The translations under genes were made by a program, and so were the position numbers. The notes beneath the pieces were generated by a model, which did no database searches, was not told the DNA's origin, and saw only the letters and a list, made by a program, of their open reading frames with translations. Below, piece by piece: positions 1-11,491 of a DNA stretch of 64,000 nt. The stretch's first letter is position 1; each line of letters opens with the position of its first letter. This stretch comes from Cryptomeria japonica (lineage: Eukaryota; Streptophyta; Pinopsida; Cupressales; Cupressaceae). The stretch spans positions 767,570,153-767,634,152 of the forward strand of contig NC_081414.1 in NCBI RefSeq assembly GCF_030272615.1, given 5' to 3'.

Positions 1-203
1 TCACTAATCTCGACATGATCAAGTTCCTCAACATGGCATTTGGTGAAGAATCTAACATCTTCTACTAATAAGACTCGATCCAGGATGAGTGAAAATGCAG
101 TTTTGTCATCTAGTTCAGAGGCAACTTTGGGAGTTAAAGAAAATTTCAGCGAGGGCTTCTCCACATTTTGGACAACTACGGGGTCTTGGATCTTGGGCGC
201 CAT
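1..203 (-). CDS. Element A ORF2, N-terminal fragment
   Basis: An uninterrupted minus-strand frame begins at an ATG at 203 and is still open at the window edge (67 codons). The peptide starts MAPKIQDPVVVQ, and its residues 42-66 contain LVEDVRFFTKCHVEELDHVE. This resembles the start of ORF2 in element D (GDLSSYIDYKIEDLRSLSI near codon 45), with matching acidic and hydrophobic spacing. It also occupies the same place, downstream of the zinc-knuckle ORF. No known enzyme domain is recognisable. It is probably the accessory protein of the A/D family. The function is unknown. Confidence 0.55.
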   Translation of the reverse strand, partial: MAPKIQDPVVVQNVEKPSLKFSLTPKVASELDDKTAFSLILDRVLLVEDVRFFTKCHVEELDHVEIS

Positions 204-947
204 GGTAGGTTTCGGGTAAGATTTGACAAATTATCCTTAGGGTTTACAAATGACTGACGCTTCACACTCGGTAAACAATAGCAATTTGACTAGATTAGAA
301 ACTAGCTTAACAGTGTGAATAGATTGATGTAAATACCTCGAAGTTCGCTCTGAATGAAGTTTGATCACCTTGATTTTCTCTGCTCTACTTCTCAAAAACT
401 TGGTGAATGTAAATGACCGTGAAAACACTTTTAAGTTCTCAAAAATACCTCATTGGGGTCCATGCAAGTTAGGTCAAGACATTAAATGCACTCGGTTCAC
501 CTTTTACCGATTTACCCTTTTTGTTTTAACTGAGTAACCAAATTTCCTTTATTAACCAACTTGATAGGTTTCTTGTATACACCGACTTGACAGGTTTCCT
601 GTATACATTGACTTGACAGGTTTCCTGTATAGTATATAAACTAACTAATTGCATCTTAACTATGCAGATTTTGAATTTTGTACATAATAGAATAGGAACT
701 GTTATGATTTAACCTTTAGAGAATGCAGTCCCTTCATACCTTTTCCTGACTAATTTGAAATAGGTGCACCTAACTCGGTAGGTAAGGTGCTTTCTTCATT
801 TGACATAATTTCCTTCTTTTTCCAAATCATCTTGAATTTTTCTTTTATCTCTTTAGTGTCTCTTCTAGGTTGATCTCTGCAATCTCCAGCTAAATGTCCA
901 ACTTTGTGACAATGAAAACATGCCATACTAGGATTTCTCCATGATCT
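204..947. other. Spacer between ORF2 and ORF1 of element A
   Basis: About 740 bases without a convincing gene. The short frame at 237-428 (minus) is arginine/serine-rich, has no recognisable motif, and is probably chance. A partly repeated segment (GACTTGACAGGTTTCCTGTA, seen at about 569-631) forms a short degenerate tandem repeat. Confidence 0.5.
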
Positions 948-2108
948 CTAGTTGTTCATTCCAAACCTTATAAAATAGTTGGCACTAATATGTCCATATC
1001 TTCCACAACATTCGCACCATATCCTTGTATTGTAGTCCCATGGTACTGCTGCATATTGTCCGTAAGGACCTATGTGAGTTCGGTAGCCTCTAGTGTTTGC
1101 TCGGTGTGGATACCGCATGTAGTTCTTTTGCTTAGACCAGCACTTGTCGATACTATGTCCATATCTATTGCAGTTTCTACAAAACCCTTTGAATTTTACC
1201 TTCTGATAATTGTTAACACACTTTGTCCTACATTGATTAGATGTGTGACCATATTTATTGCAATTGTAACAATATCCATTGGGCTTAGTGATATTTGGTT
1301 GCTTACCTTTTCTGATCTGGCATATGTTGGTAGTATGGCCTTGATTTCCATAATAGTAGCAAATATGCTTCTTCCTTTTGATGTTATTCTTGTTTGTAGC
1401 TTGCTTTGATGTTTCTCCTCTCTCGGTAGTATGAATGGCTTTCTCGGTAGATTCTTTTCCTTTGTAACCAAGTCCTGCATCTTTGTAGGGTCTTCTTGTA
1501 TGCATTTGTTCATCCAACATCTTTGATGCTTCATAACTTTTCTCCAATGTTTCTTTGGATTTCTTCTCTGTTTCAAGTTCACCAGTCAACCTTGATACTT
1601 CAAGTTTCAATGATTGATTTTCATCATTCTTTAGAATTGCTTCATGATGTGCATAACCTAGTTGATTTGTCATATTTTGTTGAATACCAGTTAATCTTAT
1701 GATTTCATCATCCTTATCAGATACTAGAGCTTCAAGTTGTTGTTTCTCTCTTTGTAGATCTCTTGCTTTATCCTCAACTACCCTTAATGCATCTATATTT
1801 TTAGTCATTTGTGTACTGAAATGTTCATGTTCCCTTTTCATTGCTTTTAGTTGATCAGCCAGTGCTTTGTTCTTTTCTTTCAACATTCCAATCATTTCTT
1901 CAGTCTCTTCAAATATACTGTTCTCAGATGATGTCTCGATTTGTTCCACTAGCTCTTGAGAATCCTGCAAGTCATCAGATAATCTTCTCCTTACTTTCAG
2001 AGATTTTTGCATTTGCATTTGCCTTCGCATGTCTACAATCACTTGATTTGCATTATCCGGCTCTTCTTGTAGATACACAATCCTCCGAGATTGTTTGTAG
2101 CCTTCCAT
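948..2108 (-). CDS. Element A ORF1: coiled-coil and multi-zinc-knuckle gag-like protein
   Basis: The ATG at 2108 was chosen because it is the first one downstream of the primer site; the open frame extends upstream only into the LTR. It gives 386 residues and is intact. Residues about 20-200 are rich in E, K, L and Q and predict a long coiled coil. The C-terminal half holds CCHC-type knuckles: CYYYGNQGHTTNIC, CYNCNKYGHTSNQC, CRNCNRYGHSIDKC, and a last copy without its final Cys (CECCGRYGHISANY). Such knuckles bind RNA in retroelement gag proteins, so a nucleocapsid role is inferred. It does not look like an ordinary copia gag, which has a UBN2-type domain and one knuckle. Element D carries a decayed version with the same domain order. 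Confidence 0.8.
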   Translation of the reverse strand: MEGYKQSRRIVYLQEEPDNANQVIVDMRRQMQMQKSLKVRRRLSDDLQDSQELVEQIETSSENSIFEETEEMIGMLKEKNKALADQLKAMKREHEHFSTQMTKNIDALRVVEDKARDLQREKQQLEALVSDKDDEIIRLTGIQQNMTNQLGYAHHEAILKNDENQSLKLEVSRLTGELETEKKSKETLEKSYEASKMLDEQMHTRRPYKDAGLGYKGKESTEKAIHTTERGETSKQATNKNNIKRKKHICYYYGNQGHTTNICQIRKGKQPNITKPNGYCYNCNKYGHTSNQCRTKCVNNYQKVKFKGFCRNCNRYGHSIDKCWSKQKNYMRYPHRANTRGYRTHIGPYGQYAAVPWDYNTRIWCECCGRYGHISANYFIRFGMNN

Positions 2109-2156
2109 TGATAAGATCTTTCTCTTTAGGTAGTTAAACCCTTTTCCAAGATTCAA

Positions 2157-2168
2157 GCTCTGATACCA
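2157..2168 (-). promoter_or_regulatory. Primer binding site of element A (initiator-Met tRNA)
   Basis: The minus strand reads TGGTATCAGAGC, the standard complement of the plant initiator-Met tRNA 3' end used by copia elements. It lies two bases (AT) after the LTR end, which fixes the LTR boundary at 2171. Confidence 0.9.
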
Positions 2169-2170
2169 AT

Positions 2171-3299
2171 TGTTAGGCCCAATATGGAAAGCTAATGTAC
2201 TGAGAGGGGAGGGGTGAATCAGTACTCCGAAACTTTTCTTTGATAATAACCTTACTATTATGCATAAACAAATTAGTGCAGTAACATAAAATAAAGTTAA
2301 AACAAACAGATAACAATCATACATGATTCACTCCATAACACATATATTTTGGTCACGTAGAAACTCTTGGTGAGAGAGAAAAACTATGATGGGGATGGCA
2401 CCCACAACTTCACTACTGCAATAATAAAGATTGCTCGGTTAGAGCTACATTTAGCTATTTCTGATAGCTTACCCTGTTAGGAGTATCAAGATCTATTAGA
2501 TCTACATTACTAAAGGATTTCACAACACTATATAAAAGTTGCACCTGGTTAAAGGATTTACAATTTATAGACTTGGTTAGAGTCTTTTACCTTGTTAAAG
2601 GTTTCTCTTACAACTTCTAAATATTACAATAAGACTTTACAAATATTTGCAACTTTACATCTGAAATGCTATAGCAGATTCTATGTGCTCAGAATAAGAT
2701 TACCTAGCTTGTAGTATACCTCGGTAACCCATATTGTAACTCGGTAAACCCTTCTGTTTACTCTGTTTGTTGACTGTTCACTGATAACCTTCTCGGTGAC
2801 CTCTCTATGTCTCTGTAACAATCTTCCTTCATACACACACACACATGTCTCACATCTCTTGTTTCTAACCCTAAAATCATGCTGTCTAAATAGATCTCTT
2901 ACAGCGGTGATCTAATTCATTGCTTCGATCTTACAAAAAGATTCCTTGAATGAATAACTAAACAAAATATTTCATTGGCTAGATTGACCTTGCAATCAAA
3001 CATAATCTTCTAGTGCAATTTCCAATGTAAAAATGGTTAGATGTGCCTCGATCTTGTAACACATTTTCATGTGCATGTCCAGGTTCAATGTATCTAGTAA
3101 AATGTTTCACTTGGTGAATATCAACTCAGTGAGTTATCTTTACTACTCGGTAGCCATGAAACAATACTCGATAAACAACTCGGTGAATATTGTGTTCTGT
3201 GACTGCTTTCTTCTATAACCAACTAGACTGTTCATATTGACTTCTCTGTGTGTACCGACTACATGATTTGGTAATACTAACCGACTAGAATATATAGCA
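2171..3299 (-). repeat. 5' LTR of element A
   Basis: The U5 end is exact: plus-strand TGTTAGGCCC starts directly after the primer site. A C-rich motif typical of the copia LTRs here lies 30-50 bases in. The U3 end is inferred at 3299, where CA is followed by sequence that translates as copia RT. No second LTR is in view to confirm the length (about 1.13 kb). Confidence 0.65.
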
Positions 3300-3850
3300 T
3301 GACTTTGGATATAAAACTAATGGCAATTTGATAAGTAGTAACAAGAGCATGGTATTCCTAGTTAGACAAATACTTGAAAGAGCAAGGATTCTAGAAGGAA
3401 TGTTGACATCAACTTGTATATCAAGGAAGATGGAGATCATATGATTATAGTTGTTGTATATGTGGATGACATTATCTTTGGCGGAGACAAGGACATCATG
3501 TGCAAAAAATTTGCAGATCAGGTACATACAAAATTTGAGATGTCCATGCTAGGTGAGTTGTCCTATTTTCTTTGTTTGTAGGTTTCACAATAGGAGAAAG
3601 GAATTTTCATCTCATATACCAAGTATGTTAAAGGCATGTTGAAAAAGTTTGAAATCGAGGACATCAAACCGATAAGTACTCCCATGGTTATCTATTATAA
3701 ATTGTGAAAACTAGATGAGTCACTGGAAGTAGAGCAGACACTATGTAGATCTATGATTGGTAGTCTATTATATCTAACAACATCTAGACCATATATGGTA
3801 CAAGAAGTTTGCATGGTTGCAAGATTCCAAGCTAGTGCAAGAGCACCTAA
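3300..3850 (+). pseudogene. pol: Copia reverse transcriptase fragment (element B)
   Basis: The conceptual translation gives a decayed RAWYS-LDKYLKEQGF block, then in another frame YIKEDGDHMIIVVVYVDDII. The YVDD box of copia (RVT_2) reverse transcriptase is therefore present. Further on are RSMIGSLLYLTTSRP and ARFQASARAPK, family motifs from the end of the RT and the connection to RNase H. Frame changes and TAG/TAA/TGA stops interrupt it. It resumes at 5471 after insertion H, in the order expected for copia pol. Confidence 0.85.
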
Positions 3851-5470
3851 GTTTTAGGCTCATAGTCCTTTCACAATTTTGGCTTGTACTGACCTTATCC
3901 AAGTCATGTTCCTAATAAGGACTCGAGGAGGGTCCAAGGAGTGTGTGTGATGTTTTTTTTGAGTCAAGTGTAGGCCTAGTTGAGTTGGTTTTCTTCCTAG
4001 GTTTGCACTTTGTGAATAAGTAGTGGTTTGAGTAGTTGAATTGGCCTTCTTGATGGTTGAAAGTGGTATAACTTGGTGTAAGCATTAGAGAGGTTTAGAA
4101 TGTTATTAGGAATGCTTAAAAAGTTTTTTGTAATGACTTGTAATAGATTGTTTAGGTTGGCAAAGCAAAAAGTGGAAAGTTGTAAAAGTTGTCATGACAA
4201 CTTTTGTCCTAAAGGAGCTTAGCGATGGAGTTAGAGATAGTACAATGCCCTAGAATTACTCCACATGTGGGGAGGACTATTTAAATCTCCTCTTGCATGG
4301 TTACCAAGGTTGAAAGTTTTATTTTGTAAGACTGACAATTTGAAACTACTCATTTTTAGACTATTATCACTATTTTGGTCTTATTTTGCATAGAACGTGA
4401 ATGATAATGGACTAAATCCATTGATCCAGTTATGGATTGAAGTTATTTGTTTTGTTACAGTGTCATTTATTTCATTTCATTCTTTATAGATAGGGCGTGT
4501 TAGTGTTTTTATTGTTTTGTTTCCAATCAACCAGTTTTGGCTTGTAAATAGCAATTTCATGTAAAATGGTTGTCCCATAAAATTTCTCCGTGCTACCATC
4601 ATGACCTATTGGGAAATGGAAGGAAACCTCTTGTAGAGTGTATATATACAAGAAGGATTTTTGGAAGTGAGGATTGACATGGTTACCACCTTGTTCTAGG
4701 AAAGTCCAGGAGTAACCTGGCTAGAGAATACAGGGTTAAAATTGAATGCAAAGTGTAGAGGTGAACACAAAACCCTAGCCAAACCATTTGGAGAGTTTAA
4801 TGAGATCCATAAAAAGTTTCCATTACAAGTATAAGCCTTGAAAAGACCTTTAGATGCCCATTTCACTAAATTGATCAGTCATTGCTGGTTAAAGGCCTAT
4901 AAACCCTTCAAAACCCTCATTTTTGGGTTAGGACACTGTACGGCGAGTTGGGAAACCAAAACTACCAAAATATCTTAGGGATAGGTGAATTTTTCAAGAA
5001 AAATAAAACTCTTTGCAAGGTATTTTGGACCATTTTCTTCAAAACCCTTGAAAACTGGATTTTGGAGGCCTAATGTGGGCTCATTCCTTGTAGCCCTATT
5101 TCTAGGCAAAATGGTGAAAATGGTAGTAAAGATAATGAATGAAAACCACAAATGGACCCAAATGGAATTAATTCCATGTTAAATGTTCCCTCCACACCTT
5201 TTCAATGACTCACAATAGTGTGGGGGTGAATTTGACAAATTGTTGTCAAGATGGCACACTTGAGCATACGGAAGATACTTGGTAATGGTTGGATTCCTAG
5301 TTAAGAACTTGTTGCAAACACCTTAAGATTGGAAAAAAGATAGACCTAGAAGTGATTGAGAAGGACTTGGAGGTATTGGAGCATAGCTATACCTGGAGAG
5401 GTTGGTGGAATTAAGCAACACCAACTAGGTGAAGTGTGAGCAAGCTAGGTAAACCCCATCACAAGCTGCC
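3851..5470. mobile_element. Insertion H in element B pol, class unknown
   Basis: The copia frame stops at ARAPK (3850) and continues at 5471 with KQYHLNTARRIFG. Both junctions carry CCTAA (3846-3850 and 5471-5475), as a 5-base target duplication would. The insert of 1620 bases starts GTTTTAGGCT and ends CAAGCTGCC, with no TG..CA ends, inverted repeat or poly(A). It holds a possible TATA element (GTATATATAC near 4640) and no recognisable protein; the short frame at 4985-5182 has no motif. A solo LTR with unusual ends or a non-autonomous DNA transposon are options. Confidence 0.6.
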
Positions 5471-6048
5471 CCTAAACAATATCACTTAAATACAGCCAGG
5501 AGAATCTTTGGTACCTACAATGAACACTCAGTTATGGATTGTGGTATCCAAATAAAGGAGACTTCACTTTACAAACTTATATTGATGCAAATTGGGCAGG
5601 ATGTATTGATGACCGAAAAAGTACAAGTAGAGGTGCTTTCTACTTAGGAGACCAGTTAGTATCATGGCACAACAATAAGAAAGATTTAGTGTCATTATCT
5701 ACTGCTGAGGCTGAGTATATAGCAGATGCTACATGTTGTTTATAGGTATTATGGATGAAGTAGACACTGAAGGACATACTGGTGGAGATACTAAAACCTA
5801 TTCCAATCTGGTGTGATAACTCAAGTGCAATCAACATCTCCAAGAATCCAGTAATGCGCTCAAGAAAAAAACATATTGCAATCAAGTATCACTTTTTGAG
5901 GGAGAAGATAGTAGACAAGGAGGTCATAGTAGAGTATGTTCCAACTGGTGAGCAAATTGCTGACATATTTACCAAGCCACTTCCTTTTAGCACATTTGAG
6001 TACTTGAGACAAAATTTGGGAGTTGTCCCACCATCAGGAAACACTTAA
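5471..6048 (+). pseudogene. pol: Copia RNase H and pol C-terminus (element B)
   Basis: This continues the RT fragment after insertion H. Visible family blocks are DANWAGCIDDRKSTS, LVSWHNNKKDLVSLSTAEAE, IWCDNSSAINISKNPV, KHIAIKYHFLREK and the terminal EYVPTGEQIADIFTKPL, followed by a TAA at 6046. The frame at 5539-6048 is continuous except for two TAG codons near 5743 and 5761, both at positions where copia proteins have glutamine. The domain would degrade the RNA strand of the RNA/DNA hybrid during reverse transcription. It belongs with the LTR just downstream. Confidence 0.88.
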
Positions 6049-6286
6049 ATGTGTAGGGAGATGTATGGTTTAGGGGGAGTCAACAATCATTATTATCCTA
6101 TGACTCTTGAATCATGAAGCATGGACACAGGGGGAGAATGTGTCCTACTGGTTGAAGGCATGAGCTGTAATTCAACTACTAAAGGGAGAGAATAAGGTTG
6201 TAGACTAAGGTTCCCTTTGCCATTGCTATCAAAGGGGATGAGGTACTGATATAGAAAGTATTGACATCAATGCCAAAGGGGGAGAT
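6049..6286 (+). promoter_or_regulatory. 3' untranslated region and polypurine tract of element B
   Basis: About 225 bases after the pol stop, the purine run AAAGGGGGAGA (6275-6285) directly precedes the LTR, as expected for the plus-strand primer. Similar purine-rich tracts occur in C and D. Confidence 0.85.
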
Positions 6287-7820
6287 TGTTGCCATTGAGT
6301 TGTCATTGATGTCAATTGGTATTGCAGGTTACCGGTAGAGTGTGTCAACGAGTATGAAGGCTGGCTATTTGTTTGTGATGAAGAGGTGAAATGTTATATG
6401 AATCACAAAAACTCGGTTAGTAGAATAGAAAGAATGACATGAAAACATACCAAAAGGCAAGATGAATTTCTAGGAGGATATGTTGGCAATAAGAGTGACT
6501 GTTCAGTGTGTTGGACATACTGACAAAGGTTTGTATCAGTAGAAGGACTTGCCAGATGTTCTAGTTCAAACCGACCCTTTGCCGGTGAGTTGAATGCTGA
6601 TGTGTGCTTTGAGAAGATGAGGTGGAAAACATGCAGAGATCGGTGAACTATTCATTGGCATGGTTGTCTGTGTAGTAGGTGGTCATTAAATAATAAAACC
6701 ATAAATCATGGGTTGATGACAGACTGATGTGGCTCGAGGAAGAATGGATGACAAAGAATGATCAGAAAGTTGAGGAATAGTGATCGAAGCATGAAATATG
6801 ATTGTAGATTGACCTCAAGAAAGAAATAGCTAAATCATAAATGAGTCAACAAATTTCAAGGCTGTAAAATAGGGTTAGGTTTGACATTTTTGGCAAACAT
6901 GTTTTGGATAGATGAAAAATGCATAATGTTTTATCTCGCCAAGGCACATGAGAGATCCAAGGCAGATCAAATTAGATTGGATACTGATTTGTTTGGAGGA
7001 GAGAAACCCTAACCATCCTAATTTTGAATTAGTTTTTGGCGGGGAGCCTCAAGTTTAAAAGATGTCGACCTAAGACTGATAGATCATGATGCTAGTAAAT
7101 GAAAGTGTGTGGGCAAAAAAACTGTTCGAGTGAAAAATAAGAAAAATCTTAAGTGACTATGTGTTTAAAGATTAACCGATAAAGTGTGTGTGGAACAACA
7201 GAGGCAGAACCTGGCAAAGTGTGGTCAAGTGTGAATTGATTCAAGCAGTCAAAAGGAGATAAGTTTTAGGAAGAGTAAGAATATGTAGAAAGATATTGTT
7301 GTAGGGTGTGTAGAGTTTTCACAGAGTAGTATGATTGAAACTGGTAGTGTACAGTATTGAAGGGTTGCAAAAAATCATTTTCAACAGGGAATTTATTTGT
7401 GTATGTGAATCTTCATATTGTCTTCATTAAGTAGGTGATTAGTGCAGGGGTTGTTGCCTATAATTTGATCAGAGGTTGGTGCTCCTTTAAATCGGTGCTC
7501 ATAAATTAGGGGTTGGTGCCCTAAAATTGTAATCAGATCATTTTCATTGTGAGGCTGGATTGGTGTAGAAGATCTCCAACAACTATTCTCACTGAGGTTT
7601 TTCCCACATTGGGTTTTCCTCATATATCTGGTGTTATGTGATGCATTATTGTGTATGTGTTATATTGATCTTATAGCAAATCCTTTCACACACTTAGTTT
7701 GCATTTTTTAGTTTACCGGTCATTATTCTATTTGTTTTATATTTTACCAGTATATCCCTGATTAGGAAAGAAGTGTTTGTCATTGATTCACCCCCTCTTA
7801 GTGATCCATTGTGTCCAACA
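6287..7820 (+). repeat. 3' LTR of element B
   Basis: It begins TGTTGCCATTGAG right after the polypurine tract and ends TGTGTCCAACA (1534 bases). Near the end is the C-rich ATTCACCCCCTCTTAG motif shared with the other copia LTRs in the window. The short minus frame at 7393-7623 inside it is not considered a gene. Confidence 0.85.
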
Positions 7821-8380
7821 ATGTCAATATAACATGACCTAAAATTCAGTTAAACTTGACTGAAATTTGATTCTTGTGTAGCTTCCCACTACCGTGAACC
7901 CCCTTTGAGCTTCTATGAGGAAGGATAACCTTCCAGATTGGTGGTCATTCATCTAACTAGAGGAAAATGACAACATTTTATATAGCTTTTTACCTCGAAG
8001 TTTTCCACAACCAAAATAATATCGTTAGAATCGCTTACTTCCCAAAACCAAGTATATATCACAAAAAATGAGGCATTTCATTTCCTTTTTCCCTAAATCC
8101 TTTCAATCACGAGAATTTTACTTGCCCATTCCTCATGCCATTTCCATACCTTATTCCTTCACGAGAAAGATAGAATTGTCATGCTATAAACTTGGCTTTA
8201 CTCTCTACTTCTAGAAGAATCAATTATTTTTATATTTGATTTTATTCATTCTCTTTCAATATAAATAAAATATGAATGTCATGGTTTCACTCAGGTTTGC
8301 CTAATAAAATATTACCATGACATTATGTTAAGCATTTGATTAATACACATTGAGTTAAAAATTATAGGTTGGTGTTCAAT
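7821..8380. other. AT-rich sequence with no recognisable feature
   Basis: This lies between the end of the element B LTR and the faint lower end of LARD2. I see no gene, LTR end or repeat here. The boundary with LARD2 is uncertain by about 100 bases. Confidence 0.4.
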
Positions 8381-9445
8381 TCAATATCCTTTCTTTGTGC
8401 CACTTATACTTTAGCAACTAACGGATGATTTAGGATTGTAAAGTGGAAAAAAATTGATTTGGCAATTTGCAACATGAAGGAGAAATCACCAAATCAAATT
8501 TCACTTTGATGGGGGATTTTATTTACATTCAAAAGAGTAGGGATTCCATTGGATTTAGTCACAAATCAGATAAAGAATAAATACTAAGTGGATTGATAAA
8601 TTATGATGTGTTTTTCCCTCTTTTGTAAGTTGAAATGTTGTTTTAGGGTAAAGTGCTTAAATTGAAGAAAAAAATGAGAAAATATTGAGCTATGAATGTG
8701 GGATTCAATCGTGCACTTGGATCTAAGAAATATGAATTGATTCAGATTTTTGTTGTGAAAATACCCTGAAAAAGAAGGGACCGTGGTGCTGCCTCTTGGT
8801 CCTCTGAATGCGTCGAAAAGGGTTATTTTGTCTCTATGTTTGGGGCTTATTTCCAAAAGTACACCTGCACACCTATTTCCTACACATAGAAAGAAGGGGA
8901 AATAGGTTGGGAATAAGGGCTTGCCTTCGGTCAAACCCCAGTTTTGGAAGTAACCATGAAATTGAGATAAATGTAATTGAAATGACTAAAAGGTAAGGTT
9001 CTCCATTTGAGGTAGATGTTGAATTATGACTGAAATTGAAATGATTATACCTCTTTGTGAAGTTGTGCTTGCCTCCACATGGAATTAGGGTTTCATGAAA
9101 TAGGATGAAGATCTCCACTTCAATGCTTGATCCTTGACTTTATTGTTGCTCCAAGGATGGAAGGAAGACTAAATGATCAATTTCTCTTGAACGCTTGAAT
9201 GTTTGATTTCTTGAGTTCTTGATAGATGCTTGATCTCTTGTGTATTCATGTGGATGTTCAAATAAGGGGAAATTATCTTTAAATACTTGCTTGTCTTATT
9301 AATTGGATAATTTTTCGACATGAGTTGACATGGAGAAAGAAATCCTGCTCAAATTTGAAATGGGGGAAAGGGTTTAAAGAGGGCCCAGAATGAGGGGGAC
9401 CAGGGCGCTATGCCCTGGTCCTTCCCTATTTTGGGGCTAAGATCA
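8380..9445 (-). repeat. Diverged 3' LTR remnant of LARD2
   Basis: Block-by-block similarity to the LARD1 LTR in reverse orientation. Examples are a CCCAACCTATTTCC-type stretch near 8895-8915 against CCCAACAACATTTCC at 13192, and a GC-rich near-palindrome at 9385-9425 (GGACCAGGGCGCTATGCCC). Similarity is much weaker than between the two LARD1 LTRs, so this copy is older or a subfamily. The open frames at 8584-8934 and 8873-9118 fall in LTR sequence and are not genes. Confidence 0.65.
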
Positions 9446-9448
9446 AGT

Positions 9449-10222
9449 GCAGATCTCAACACTTTGCATCATCATCAATTAAACAACACTAGGGACAACA
9501 AATAGAAGAATGGAGAGACAAATAAAAGGTCACAAACAAGAAAGACATGAGAGAGAGAATATACAATGCTAATGAAGCTAATCAAGCATGTCATCCACCC
9601 CCTGATCTTTCCCATCATTGTTTTGGGAAGGTGGACAATACGCAAGAGGAGCAACATCGAGAATAGTAGATAGAGCTATCACAAGTTCCAAACAGGGACC
9701 ATTCTCTAATGATAGATCACTTTGTTCGTTACTAGGAGCAAGGATTAATTCTTTTGAAAATTGTTTAGATAAATCATTGTCAAAATCAACATATTAATCA
9801 TCAAAAATATTAGGACCAACATGTTCATCATTAACAACATTTTGACCTATTTGTTCATCATGATTAACAAAAATAAGAGCTCTAATAGGAATAGAACTTT
9901 AACCATAATTTGTCTTAAGCATTTTACATTTTGGAGAATTAGGTTGAACATCCTCATTAGGATAAAATTGAATTATGTCAACAGTTGGTGTTTTAGGAGA
10001 AGACATTGTTTTTGAAGCAAGTTCACGAGCTCTAGCACTATGTCTCCGTCAGTTTTCTCTCGTAGAATGATTTCATTTAGTTTTAGTTGAAGGTTGTGAA
10101 GGTTTAGATTCACTAGGTATAGGATTTTTCTTTTTATTTTAAGGATGAATGGGTTGAGGTCTTTTAGGTTGACCAATAGGAGAGACCACTTGCTTCTCTT
10201 TGTAAGATATAGGAGGCAAAAT
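9449..10222 (-). pseudogene. LARD2 proline-rich tail ORF, C-terminal part
   Basis: The minus-strand translation gives a proline/lysine-rich stretch, then SPKTPTVDI and, near the end, EQSDLSLENGPCLELVIA followed by a VDDMLD-type terminus. LARD1 has the same SPKTPTVDI and an EQSDLACEHSPCLDLVIA block in the same order. Stops and small frame changes break it. The function is unknown. Its conservation in two diverged copies suggests it was a real part of the family's protein. Confidence 0.6.
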
Positions 10223-11491
10223 TGTTAACAACAATCAAGAAGGAAGACTGAGAGGGGGGGGGGGTGAATCAGTCTTCACCAAAAATCTAATAATCAAACA
10301 CTAAAGCATAAATTGATAAACTACAACAACTGAAAGATAAGAAAATTAACATCACAACACACAACACTAAGATTTTTTATGTAAAAAACCCAGTCAAGGG
10401 AAAAACAATGGTGGGAACCTACCCACAATAAGATGATACTTTGCAGTAGTATGTGAAAATATTACAATGGGGAATGCACATGCATTCATACACACTACCC
10501 AAAAGATATATTCTCGAAAGGCTCCAATCCTCAGGGAAGTCTCACTGACTTACAAAATGAATTAGAGTACAATCCAAAATAAATGATTTGCAATAGTAGC
10601 ATCTACATATGTCTGATAACATTTTCGGTTAAGCATAATTGTCTACTCTACAACACTGATCACACCACAACACTTCACCAAATGATATATCTCTTTTTCA
10701 CACATACAAATCTCTTTGATAATGCAGACACAACAATCAATAATTGAATTATATAAGTATATCACCTATATATACAAATCATCAACCTTGATAGCAAGGT
10801 TGGCTTGACCCTAAACCCTCAACTCATAAATACAAAAAATACATTACACAATACAGGGATCGACCATCAGACCAATATTATGATTTACATTATGTAGCAT
10901 GGACCTAATTCAAATTTGCAAATGATCATATCCATGGGAAATTGCACCAAGATCAACCGCAACACATTACACCAACAAAAATACCACCATAACACACAAA
11001 TTATCAGGAGTTGATAGAAATCACTAAAATTTGCACAACGATCAATGCATATTGCTAAAACAAATAGGAAATGATTAGGAGATACCAACAAACATGTTAG
11101 AATCACCTTAAATCAAATATTCACTAGTCAACATCTCAAAGCTCAAGAACACAACCAAACAATAATTGTCACGAAGAAAGATAACTTGTAGGTCACCAAA
11201 TCATGAACCATCTGAAATAAAGATACACAAGATCATCCCAAAAGTCATCCCAAAGTCTCAGCACAAAATCTGATCATACCAAAATATACTAGAGGGAATA
11301 CCGACAGGAACACTAATAGGAAATACCAGGAACTAGTAACCAAAGAACAACAAACTGGATCATAAAATCTTCATAAGCTCATCGGAAAAACCCACAAGTT
11401 TATGTTGACATAAATGAAAACAACATATCCAATTCCAACAACCAAATCAAATAGACTACAACAATCTTCGAACAATCTCAATAACTCAACA
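10223..11491 (-). repeat. 3' LTR of copia element C
   Basis: On the plus strand it runs from TGTTAACAACAATC to CTCAACA (1269 bases), and the other LTR of C is at 61048-62321. They match along their length with roughly one difference in ten bases by eye. A minus-strand TATA element (GTATATATAG) lies at 10766-10775. The C-rich copia motif, here a G run, is at about 10250-10263. Confidence 0.88.

Larger units (their letters stand above)
1..3299 (-). mobile_element. Element A: partial polymerase-less copia-like LTR element
   Basis: Read on the minus strand: a 5' LTR (2171-3299), an initiator-Met primer site, a coiled-coil/zinc-knuckle ORF, a spacer, and the start of a second ORF that runs off the left edge. 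The layout and both ORFs match element D (14838-22160), so A is a second member of that family. Its 3' half and 3' LTR lie outside the window, so absence of a polymerase is inferred from D. Its upper end abuts broken copia RT sequence of element B at about 3300, so A probably inserted into B or truncated it. Confidence 0.75.
3300..7820 (+). mobile_element. Element B: 3' part of a degraded Ty1/copia element
   Basis: The plus strand carries copia reverse transcriptase and RNase H remnants, a polypurine tract, and a complete 3' LTR ending TGTCCAACA. The 5' LTR, gag, protease, integrase and RT N-terminus are missing: the element starts abruptly at the U3 end of element A. A 1.6 kb insertion (H) splits its RT. 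The coding part has many stops and frame changes, so it is dead. Confidence 0.85.
8380..10222 (-). mobile_element. LARD2: 3' portion of a diverged gag-type non-autonomous element
   Basis: On the minus strand, 10222 down to about 9450 matches the proline-rich tail region of LARD1 (about 58090-58900). From about 9440 down to 8380 it matches the LARD1 LTR, including the block around AAAACCCTTTTCG (13276) and the GC-rich inverted motif at 12640-12715. About 0.6 kb of 3' untranslated sequence and the start of the LTR seem deleted. The element resumes at 62322, beyond copia C, showing that C and everything in it inserted here. Confidence 0.75.
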
